Position numbers and translations under genes: made by a program. DNA of 13,146 nt from Synechococcaceae bacterium WBB_10_009 (GTDB lineage Bacteria; Cyanobacteriota; Cyanobacteriia; PCC-6307; Cyanobiaceae): positions 1-13,146 of the forward strand of contig RHBP01000034.1 of the NCBI GenBank assembly GCA_010030955.1, in the 5' to 3' direction. The number at the start of each line of letters is the position of its first letter. Position 1 is the stretch's first letter. Positions 4,653-10,717 of the stretch are shown in pieces. The notes under the pieces are model-generated. The model had not been told where the DNA came from. It did no database searches and was given only the letters and a program-made list of their open reading frames with translations.

Positions 4653-6576
4653 GCTCCAGCCAGCGCTCCTCCCCCTGCTCAATCCGCAGCAGCAGGGCGC
4701 TGAGCTCCTGGCTCAGCAGCTCGAGGGCGGCGTAATCGCTGCCGCCGGCCGCCAGCCCCTGCTCCAGCTCCTGGCGCCGTGCCTCCCATTGGGGCAGCTG
4801 CTGCTCGAGGGTGCTCAGTTCGCGGCTTTCCTTGAAGCTGCGGCGCCGGGGCTTGCCGGTTGCCGCCGGCGCCGCTGTTACCGCTGCCGCTGGGGTTTCC
4901 GGCGGTGTCGCCGCTACCCCCTTGGCGCCGCTGGCCCGCTCCAGGTAGGCGCTGTAGTTGCCCTCAAAGCGCTCCAGCCTGCCCCCCTCGAAGCAGAACA
5001 GCCGGTCCACGGTGCGGTCGAGGAAGTAGCGGTCGTGGGAGACCACCACCACGCAGCCGCGGAAATCCTCCAGGAAGTCCTCGAGCACCGTGAGGGTCTG
5101 CACGTCGAGGTCGTTGGTGGGCTCATCCAGCAGCAGCACGTTGGGGGCCTCCATCAGCAGGCGGCACAGGTGCAGCCGCCGCCGCTCGCCGCCGGAGAGC
5201 TTGCTCACCGGTTGGTGCTGCTGGGCCGGCGGGAACAGAAAGCGCTCCAGCAGTTGCGAGGCGCTGAGGCTGCTGCCCTCCAGCTCGATGGCGCTGGCGG
5301 CCTCCTTCACCACGTCGATCAGCTTGCGTTCGCGGCCGGCGGCATCGGTGCCATCGAGCAGCTGGTGGCTGTGTTGATCGAAATAAGCCAGCTTCACGGT
5401 GCTGCCCAGCTCGATGCGGCCGCCGTGGGGCTGGCGGCGCCCGGCGATCAGGTCGAGCAGGGTGGACTTGCCGGCGCCGTTGGGGCCGATGATCCCCACC
5501 CGGTCTTCAGGGCTGAAGTCGTAGCTGAACTCCCGCAGCAGGGCCGGGGCCCCGGCCGCCTGGGCCGCATCGCTGGCCCACACCTGCAGCCCCTCCGCCT
5601 CGATCGCCCGCTTGCCCAGGCGCCGCTGGTTGCTGGCCAGGCTCACCTGCCCCTTGAGCTGCCGCTTGGGGATCTCCTGGAGCGCTTCGATCCGCTGGAT
5701 GCGGGCCTTCTGCTTGGTGCTGCGGGCCTTGGGGCCGCGCCGCAGCCACTCCAGCTCCAGCTCCCGCCGCAACACCCCCTTGAGCTTGGCTTCGCTGGCG
5801 GCGGCCGACTCCTCCTGCTCCGCCTTGCGCCCCAGGTAGGTGGCGTAGTTGCCGCCGTAGCTGCGGGCTTCGCCCCGGTCCACCTCCACGATGCGGTCGG
5901 TCACCTGATCGAGCACGTAGCGGTCGTGGGTGATCAGCACCAGGGCGCCGCGGAAGCGCTGCAGGTAACCCTGCAGCCACTGGATGCAGTCGGCGTCGAG
6001 GTGGTTGGTGGGTTCATCCAGCAGCAGCACATCCGGATCCGCCACCAGGGCCGCCGCCAGGGCCAGGCGTTTGCGGTAACCCCCGGAGAGGTCGCCGACC
6101 CGGCGCTGGGTGTCGCCGATGCCCAGCCGTTGCAGCACCTCGCGGATTTGTTGCTCCAGCCCCCAGGCCTGGCTCTGGTCCATGCGGGCATTGAGGCTGC
6201 TGAGCTCCGCCAGCAGGGCGGTGTCATCGCGCCCATCGGCGTGGGCTTGGGCCAGGGCATCGCTCAGGGCCGTGTAGCGCCCCAGCAGCTCCATTTTCTC
6301 GCCGCTGCCGGCGAACACCTGCTCCAGCACGGTGCGCTGCGGATCCATCTCCGGCTCCTGGCTCACCAGCACGATCCGTGCCTGCGGTTGCACCCGCCGC
6401 TGCCCCGCCCCCGGCGGCTCCAGCCCGGCCAGCAGTTTGAGCAGCGTGGATTTGCCGGCGCCGTTGGGGCCGATCAGCCCCAGCCGCTCCCGTTCCCCCA
6501 CGTGCAGGGTGAGGTTCTCAAACAGGGTGCGGATGCCGAAGTCCTTGCGGACCTCCACCAGGCTGATCAGGCTCAA
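4633..6576 (-). CDS. uup: ABC-F family ATPase, Uup type
   Basis: This 647-residue soluble protein has two ABC domains and no membrane segment. The first domain has Walker A GPNGAGKST (36-44), signature LSGGY (163-167) and Walker B VLLLDEPTNHLD (from 183). The second has Walker A at 364-372, signature LSGGE (460-464) and LLLDEPTNDLD (D484, E485). Between them is the ABC-F linker with a basic ELEWLRRGPKARSTKQKARI stretch, the part that in this family reaches the ribosomal P-site tRNA. The C-terminus (about 585-647) is a charged coiled coil as in Uup. ABC-F proteins act on ribosomes (stalled or translating), not in transport. The start is TTG at 6576, whose bases overlap the upstream stop as TTGA (6576-6573); this and the motif SLISLVEVRKDFG support it. 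It is the last gene of a three-gene operon, and its 3' end overlaps the unknown plus-strand gene by 20 bp. Confidence 0.93.
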   Translation of the reverse strand: MSLISLVEVRKDFGIRTLFENLTLHVGERERLGLIGPNGAGKSTLLKLLAGLEPPGAGQRRVQPQARIVLVSQEPEMDPQRTVLEQVFAGSGEKMELLGRYTALSDALAQAHADGRDDTALLAELSSLNARMDQSQAWGLEQQIREVLQRLGIGDTQRRVGDLSGGYRKRLALAAALVADPDVLLLDEPTNHLDADCIQWLQGYLQRFRGALVLITHDRYVLDQVTDRIVEVDRGEARSYGGNYATYLGRKAEQEESAAASEAKLKGVLRRELELEWLRRGPKARSTKQKARIQRIEALQEIPKRQLKGQVSLASNQRRLGKRAIEAEGLQVWASDAAQAAGAPALLREFSYDFSPEDRVGIIGPNGAGKSTLLDLIAGRRQPHGGRIELGSTVKLAYFDQHSHQLLDGTDAAGRERKLIDVVKEAASAIELEGSSLSASQLLERFLFPPAQQHQPVSKLSGGERRRLHLCRLLMEAPNVLLLDEPTNDLDVQTLTVLEDFLEDFRGCVVVVSHDRYFLDRTVDRLFCFEGGRLERFEGNYSAYLERASGAKGVAATPPETPAAAVTAAPAATGKPRRRSFKESRELSTLEQQLPQWEARRQELEQGLAAGGSDYAALELLSQELSALLLRIEQGEERWLELSELPG

Positions 6577-7220
6577 GGGCTGGGGCGCTGCCGCTGCGAC
6601 TCCAGATAAGCAAACACGCTCTTGTCGCCCACATCGGCCGCGGCGGGCATGGGGAATTTGCGCAGGCAAAGCACCAGCAGCAGCGCCGCCTCCAGCCCCA
6701 GCAGCAGCGTGGTGGCGGAGGCGGGCAGCAGCCCGCTGAGCCGCCCCAGCAGGGCGACGGGAAGAAGCAGGGTTACGCCGATGGCCTCCGGCCGGCGGAA
6801 GCAGAAAAATTCCTTGAAGCCGATGCCCGCCAGGGCGGCAAAGAAGGGGCCGATCAGCCAGATCCAGCGGCTGTCCTGCGCCAGGGCCGCCGCCATGCCC
6901 GCCGGACCCGCCGTGATGGCCAGGGCCCCGAAGCCGAGGCAGCCGATCAGCCACAGCAGTTGCAGGGCCCGGTGCAGTGGCCGCAGGTAGATGTGGATCC
7001 AGCGCAGCGCCAGGCCCACCCCCGCCAGCATCGGCAGCAGCCAGGGCCACAGCCAGCCGCCACCGAGCCGTTGCCACTGCAGCAGCAGGGCCGCCTGGGC
7101 GAGGGCGGCGGTGAACAGCGCCAGCCGGTACCCCAGCACCTCGCGGCGGTCGCCATCGGTGATCTGGTAGGGGCCATAGACCCCCTCGAACACCGCATCC
7201 CCGGGGCTGGCGCTGGTCAT
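6573..7220 (-). CDS. DUF2301 family integral membrane protein
   Basis: The 215-residue protein begins with a short soluble segment containing GVYGPYQITDGDRREVLGYRL. Five to six hydrophobic helices follow (roughly 25-45, 52-68, 78-98, 105-130, 145-165 and 168-185). The loop RWIHIYLRPLHRALQLLW and the later GFKEFFCFRRPEA are typical of the cyanobacterial/plastid DUF2301 family. Its function is not established. The start is ATG at 7220, overlapping the stop of the GST gene as ATGA; its own stop overlaps the TTG of the ABC-F gene. It is thus translationally coupled on both sides, which suggests that membrane protein, GST and ABC-F are made in fixed proportion. The frame is open far upstream only as antisense-like noise inside the GST gene. 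Confidence 0.85.
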   Translation of the reverse strand: MTSASPGDAVFEGVYGPYQITDGDRREVLGYRLALFTAALAQAALLLQWQRLGGGWLWPWLLPMLAGVGLALRWIHIYLRPLHRALQLLWLIGCLGFGALAITAGPAGMAAALAQDSRWIWLIGPFFAALAGIGFKEFFCFRRPEAIGVTLLLPVALLGRLSGLLPASATTLLLGLEAALLLVLCLRKFPMPAAADVGDKSVFAYLESQRQRPSP

Positions 7221-8176
7221 GGCTGCAGCTGGGCTTCCACCAGTGTGGCCAGTGGCGGGCCGGCGGGCACGATCCCGGAGGGGTGCAGCGGAAACAGGGC
7301 GCCGAAGTAGTCGTGCCGCCAGGCCTGATCGCAGCAGCTGGCCGCCACGCCGGGCAGGGCAAACAGCCGCTGGCGCCAACGCCACAGCCCCGGGTATTGC
7401 CACAGCGGCCGGCGGCTGACGCCGAACAGCGGCCCGTACACCAGCTCCAGGCGAATCAGGGTGGGAAACAGCTGCACATCCGCCAGGGTGAGCTGCGGAC
7501 CACACAGCCAGGGCCCCCCGGCGCTGAGGGCGCCCTCGGCCTGCTCGAGGCTGGCGAACAGCGCCGCCTCGGCCCGGTCGTAGGCCGCCTGGGTGCGGGC
7601 GAAGCCGCAGCGGTACACGCCGTCGTTGACGGCGTCCTGGAAGTGATCGCGCCAGCCGTTGATCGCCCCCTGCAGCGCCGTTGGCTCCAGATCCGGGGCG
7701 TCGGCGGCGGCGGGCCAGGCGTTGAGCAGCTCCATCAGCCGGGCGCTTTCGCCCACCACCACCCGGCCATTGGCCCGCTCCACCAGCACCGGCACCGTGG
7801 CCCGCTGGCCAGGGTCGGCACCGGCCCGTTGGTAGAGCTCCTGCAGCGTGCTGCAGCCCAGAAACGGCTCGCTAAAGCGCCAGCGGCCCGCCTCCGGGTC
7901 GGGCTCCACCGTGAGCAGCTCGATGCTCCCCTGCAGCTGCCGCAACAGCCACACCAGCCAGGCGCGGTGCGCCCAGGGGCAGCTGCGCCCCACGATCAAC
8001 ACATGGCCGCCGGGCTCAGTGGCGTTGGCCGGCACGGGGGGGCGCTGGCGGAAGGCGGCGGCGGGCCGCACGTAGTTGCCCTCCGCATCGGCGGGGCCCA
8101 GGCCGCCCATCAACTGCTGCCACTGCCAGTGCCAGCCCGTGCGGGCGGCACGCACCACGGCCGGGGGGATTGCCAT
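7217..8176 (-). CDS. Glutathione S-transferase, Xi class / glutathionyl-hydroquinone reductase-like
   Basis: The 319-residue protein carries the motif RSCPWAHRAWL with the likely catalytic Cys at 66. A thioredoxin-fold cis-Pro site VPVL (128-131) and ES (143-144) for glutathione binding follow, then a helical C-terminal domain. The segment NDGVYRCGFARTQAAYDRA is the hallmark of the YqjG/ECM4 glutathionyl-hydroquinone reductases, which remove glutathione from quinone adducts. The length and the N-terminal extension before the thioredoxin fold also fit that class. It is cytosolic, with no signal peptide. The ATG at 8176 is chosen because the protein-like sequence begins there (MAIPPAVV); GAGG lies about 11 nt upstream, a weak and rather distant site. 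It is the first gene of the operon with DUF2301 and ABC-F, and divergent from the aspartoacylase gene across 57 bp containing an inverted repeat. Confidence 0.9.
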   Translation of the reverse strand: MAIPPAVVRAARTGWHWQWQQLMGGLGPADAEGNYVRPAAAFRQRPPVPANATEPGGHVLIVGRSCPWAHRAWLVWLLRQLQGSIELLTVEPDPEAGRWRFSEPFLGCSTLQELYQRAGADPGQRATVPVLVERANGRVVVGESARLMELLNAWPAAADAPDLEPTALQGAINGWRDHFQDAVNDGVYRCGFARTQAAYDRAEAALFASLEQAEGALSAGGPWLCGPQLTLADVQLFPTLIRLELVYGPLFGVSRRPLWQYPGLWRWRQRLFALPGVAASCCDQAWRHDYFGALFPLHPSGIVPAGPPLATLVEAQLQP

Positions 8177-8181
8177 CGGCG

Positions 8182-8213
8182 GTTGCGCCTCACTGCTGCC
8201 AGGCTGGCGCAAC
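8182..8213. promoter_or_regulatory. Inverted repeat in a divergent intergenic region, possible operator or leader hairpin
   Basis: GTTGCGCC (8182-8189) and GGCGCAAC (8206-8213) are exact 8-bp inverted repeats, 24 bp centre to centre, filling the middle of the 57-bp gap between the GST operon and the aspartoacylase gene. The left arm overlaps the leader just before the GST start. An operator for a dimeric regulator of the divergent pair is the simplest reading; a leader hairpin is the alternative. No clear -35/-10 pair was found. Confidence 0.35.
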
Positions 8214-8233
8214 AGGCAGCGGGAGAACAGGCC

Positions 8234-9154
8234 ATGGCCCAGGGCCGCGTGCTGGTGGTGGCGGCCACCCATGGCAACGAGCGCAATGCGCCGTGGCTGC
8301 TGGAGCAGTGGCGCCAGCGGCCGCAGCTGCTGGCCAGCTCAGGGGTGGAGCTGGCCCTCGAGATCGGCAATCCCGAGGCCTTCGCCGCCAACCGCCGCTA
8401 CATCGACCGCGACCTCAACCGCAGCTTTGCCCCGGAGCTGTTGGCGGACCCCGCCCGGCAGGAGCTGGAGCTGCAGCGGGCCCGGGCCCTGCTGGAGGCC
8501 TTTGGACCCACGGGGCACCAACCCTGCACGGTGGCCATCGACCTGCACAGCACCACCAGCGCCATGGGCAATTCCCTGGTGGTGTACGGCCGGCGGCCCG
8601 CCGATCTGGCCCTGGCGGCGGCGGTGCAGGGGCAATTGGGCCTGCCGATCTACCTGCACGAAGCCGATGCGGCCCAAACCGGCTTTCTGGTGGAGCGCTG
8701 GCCCTGCGGCCTGGTGATTGAAGTGGGCCCCGTGCCCCAGGGGCTGTTGAGCCCGGTGATCGCCCAGCGGACCCAGCTGGCCCTCGAGGCGGTGCTGGCC
8801 GCCGTGGCCGCTGCCCGGGCGGGCGTGCTGGCCCTGCCCGCGGCGCTCACGGTGCACCGCCACCGGGGCAGCCTCGATCTGCCGCGCCACCCGGATGGCT
8901 CCCCGGCGGCCCTGGTGCACCCGCAGCTGCACCACCGCGACTGGCGGCCCCTGCGGGACGGCGAACCCCTCTTCTGGTGCGCCGATGGCAGGGTGATCGC
9001 CTACAGCCCATCGCTTGCGCCGGATCCGGAGGCCCGCTGGCCGGTGTTCATCAACGAGGCGGCCTACGGCGAGAAGGGCATCGCCCTCAGCCTCTGCGTG
9101 CGTGAACGCTGGCCCTGTGAACCCGGTTGGGTGGATGCCCTGGCGGCCCTTTAG
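8234..9154 (+). CDS. Aspartoacylase/succinylglutamate desuccinylase family zinc hydrolase
   Basis: This 306-residue cytosolic protein is of the AspA/AstE (M14-like) family. The zinc ligands are H13 and E16 in ATHGNE and H105 in DLHSTT. N53-R54 and the NR pair at 62-63 (RYIDRDLNR) bind the substrate carboxylate, and E163 in EVGPVPQG is the catalytic base. The C-terminal domain (about 215-306) is beta-rich and caps the active site. Family members remove acyl groups from N-acyl amino acids such as N-acetyl-aspartate; the cyanobacterial substrate is not known. The start is ATG at 8234 with GGGAG at 8221-8225, a spacing of 8 nt. In Prochlorococcus, as I recall, the homologue lies beside psbA; here psbA is not present downstream. 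The stop TAG shares bases with the stop of the convergent lipoprotein gene (TTAG, 9151-9154). Confidence 0.92.
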   Translation: MAQGRVLVVAATHGNERNAPWLLEQWRQRPQLLASSGVELALEIGNPEAFAANRRYIDRDLNRSFAPELLADPARQELELQRARALLEAFGPTGHQPCTVAIDLHSTTSAMGNSLVVYGRRPADLALAAAVQGQLGLPIYLHEADAAQTGFLVERWPCGLVIEVGPVPQGLLSPVIAQRTQLALEAVLAAVAAARAGVLALPAALTVHRHRGSLDLPRHPDGSPAALVHPQLHHRDWRPLRDGEPLFWCADGRVIAYSPSLAPDPEARWPVFINEAAYGEKGIALSLCVRERWPCEPGWVDALAAL

Positions 9155-9462
9155 CCGCAGGCCCAGGTGCCCTGCTCCTTGGTGCAGGGCAGATCGCTGC
9201 TGCTGCCATCGGCCCAGTAGATGCGCAGGCGGTCGTCGGCGCTGCCCATGCGGAAGGTGAGCGATTTCACCGGCCCCGCTGGCGCTTTGTCGCCCTGATC
9301 ACGGCTGCCCGGGGCACCGGGGGCATTCAGCCGCTGTTCCAGTTGCTGCAGCCGCAGCTCCAGGCGCTCCAGCCGCTGCGCTTCGCTGGGGCCCCGCTGA
9401 CAGCCCACCAGCACCAGGGCTGCGGCGACGGCAAACAGGGGGGTGCGCACGGCTGAGGGCAT
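9151..9462 (-). CDS. Small lipoprotein with coiled coil and C-terminal cysteine pair
   Basis: The 103-residue protein has a lipoprotein signal peptide: R6, a hydrophobic stretch (8-20) and the lipobox LVGC with C21 as the lipidated cysteine. A short coiled coil follows (about 26-48, ERLELRLQQLEQRL), then a Gly/Pro/Ala linker (50-66). The compact C-terminal part reads SLTFRMGSADDRLRIYWADGSSSDLPC...WACG, in which C93 and C102 could form a disulfide. It is probably anchored to a membrane and faces the periplasm or thylakoid lumen. The function is unknown and I do not recognise a named domain. ATG at 9462 is chosen for the signal peptide; GTG at 9474 is an alternative giving four more residues (VTPA). 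The leader lacks a clear Shine-Dalgarno site. The gene ends on the aspartoacylase stop codon. The 231 bp upstream (9463-9693) hold no gene I can support. Confidence 0.8.
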   Translation of the reverse strand: MPSAVRTPLFAVAAALVLVGCQRGPSEAQRLERLELRLQQLEQRLNAPGAPGSRDQGDKAPAGPVKSLTFRMGSADDRLRIYWADGSSSDLPCTKEQGTWACG

Positions 9463-9644
9463 GGCGGGGGTCACGACGGAGAACCCGAATGCAGCACTCC
9501 TAGCAGCGTTGCTGTGGTTTGGCTGGCATTCTTTGCCGCCTTGAAATGCGGTGGGGTTGCCCATCGCGAGGCCACTCCCCGCCGGTTGTCCGTGGGGGAA
9601 GATTCGCCTGGGCTGCGCATGGGGTCCAAACGCGCAAAAGGTTT

Positions 9645-9665
9645 GCCGCATCAGTGCTGTGCGGC
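9645..9665 (-). terminator. Hairpin downstream of tRNA-Thr, possible terminator
   Basis: On the minus strand, GCCGCA, a 9-nt loop and TGCGGC form a perfect 6-bp stem about 30 nt past the tRNA 3' end. It is followed by AAACCTTTT. It is placed to end the tRNA transcript before the lipoprotein gene. The stem is short and the T-run is only four bases and offset, so confidence is moderate. A TTTTT run directly after the tRNA acceptor stem could also serve. Confidence 0.4.
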
Positions 9666-9693
9666 TCGATTGATAACTGGAATGAAAGCAAAA

Positions 9694-9765
<72 letters not shown>

Positions 9766-9774
9766 AGCGTTGAG

Positions 9775-9783
9775 AAACTAGCA
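9775..9783 (-). promoter_or_regulatory. Possible extended -10 element for tRNA-Thr
   Basis: On the minus strand TGCTAGTTT matches the extended -10 form (TG, one base, then TAnnnT). It ends about 10 nt before the first base of the mature tRNA, which fits a very short leader. No consensus -35 is present at 17 bp, so this is a weak call based on position and one element. Confidence 0.3.
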
Positions 9784-9813
9784 TTCAGCCCTTCACGCCG
9801 TTGCGGCATCACC

Positions 9814-10098
9814 ATGGCTGGTTCTGATTCGGCCCGCGGCGGCCGTCAGCCGCTGGATCCCGAGCTGCGCTCGCGGCTGCTGCAGGAGGCCCGCACCCCC
9901 TGGCGGGGGCTGCGCCGTGGCCTATGGCTCGCCTTCACCGCCTCCGGCGCCGTCGGCCTCGCCACCATGGCCCTGCGGGCTTCCTCCGGGGAGGTCGTCG
10001 GCCTCAACGACCTCGGCATCCAGGTCGGCGCTGTGGTGCTCTTCGGCGGGTTGCTCTGGTTCGACCGCAACCGCAGCGTCGACGCCGACAACGGCTGA
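9814..10098 (+). CDS. DUF3493 family small membrane protein
   Basis: The 94-residue protein carries LDPELRSRLLQEARTPWRGLRRGLWLAF, the DUF3493 pattern (a basic amphipathic start with PWRGLRR leading into the membrane). Two hydrophobic helices follow (about 36-56 and 66-84) before a short polar end with FDRNRSVDADNG. DUF3493 is found in cyanobacteria and plastid-bearing eukaryotes; its function is not established. The start is ATG at 9814; the frame is open back into the tRNA region, which cannot be coding. No clear Shine-Dalgarno site precedes the ATG. Its last 177 bp are antisense to the tail of the convergent membrane-protein gene, in exact codon register. Confidence 0.8.
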   Translation: MAGSDSARGGRQPLDPELRSRLLQEARTPWRGLRRGLWLAFTASGAVGLATMALRASSGEVVGLNDLGIQVGAVVLFGGLLWFDRNRSVDADNG

Positions 10099-10698
10099 CG
10101 TCGGTTCTGGCAGCTCCAGGGGCGGCAACAGCAGCAGCGGCAGCCCCAGGTTGAGGCGCAACTCCGCCGCCTGGCTCTGGGTGAGGGGAAGGGTCTGCTC
10201 CACCTGCTCGGCGGAGCGGCTGAACAGCCACAGCACCTGCACCAGTTGCTGCCACTGCCAGAGCATCAGGGCCAGCAGCGGTAGGGCCACCAGCAGCCCC
10301 ACCAGCCGCGGACTCGCATGCAACGGCGACCAGGCCCAGGCCATGCCCGCCGCCAGGTCGGACCACCACAGCAGCGGCAGCAGCAGCAGGCTGCCGCTGG
10401 CCGCCACCAGCTTCAGGGGCAGGGCGCCCTGCAGGGCGCTGAGCCGCAGCTGATCGGGGCGCCGGGCCCGCAGGGGCACCTGCAGCAGCAGCAGCGACCA
10501 CAGGTCCGGCGGCAGCCGCCAGAACAGCACCGCCGGCGCCACGGCCCCCAGGGCCCAGGCCAGCACCCGCTCAAAGCCGGGGAACAGCCCCGGGTCCGCG
10601 CCCGCCAACACCAGCAACAGCCCCAGGGCCTCCAGCGGCAGGGCGGCAAGCCCCAGCAGCTGGATCCACAGGAGCGGTTCGCGTCGTGCCGGATTCAC
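9922..10698 (-). CDS. Low-complexity-tail membrane protein, colliding with DUF3493
   Basis: The 258-residue protein has a hydrophobic body (1-200). Likely membrane helices lie at about 10-33, 42-62, 90-112 and 130-150, linked by Arg-rich and Trp-rich loops (PPDLWSLLLLQVPLRARRPDQLRLSALQG). The body ends LPLLLLPPLELPEPT. From residue 201 on, the sequence is an acidic Gly/Glu/Ala/Pro tail of 58 residues, all read from the antisense of DUF3493. I recall a cyanobacterial family described as 'low-complexity tail membrane protein' for exactly this arrangement; its function is unknown. The start is GTG at 10698, 19 bp after the infB stop, with only GAGA as a weak Shine-Dalgarno site, so it is probably co-transcribed with infB. 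The stop TAG falls opposite a CTA leucine codon of DUF3493. An alternative is that the functional protein is the 200-residue body alone. Confidence 0.75.
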   Translation of the reverse strand: MNPARREPLLWIQLLGLAALPLEALGLLLVLAGADPGLFPGFERVLAWALGAVAPAVLFWRLPPDLWSLLLLQVPLRARRPDQLRLSALQGALPLKLVAASGSLLLLPLLWWSDLAAGMAWAWSPLHASPRLVGLLVALPLLALMLWQWQQLVQVLWLFSRSAEQVEQTLPLTQSQAAELRLNLGLPLLLLPPLELPEPTSAVVGVDAAVAVEPEQPAEEHHSADLDAEVVEADDLPGGSPQGHGGEADGAGGGEGEP

Positions 10699-10717
10699 GG
10701 TCTCGCGCAGCTGAAGG

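Noticed and set aside
4653..6609. Long plus-strand open frame (to 6609) opposite the ABC-F gene
   Set aside because: It shares codon register with uup and has a Leu/Gln/Ala/His-rich translation lacking any recognisable domain, so it is an antisense shadow.
7283..8233. Open plus-strand frame upstream of the aspartoacylase gene
   Set aside because: It is the in-register antisense of the GST gene. A good ribosome binding site and the family start place the gene at 8234.
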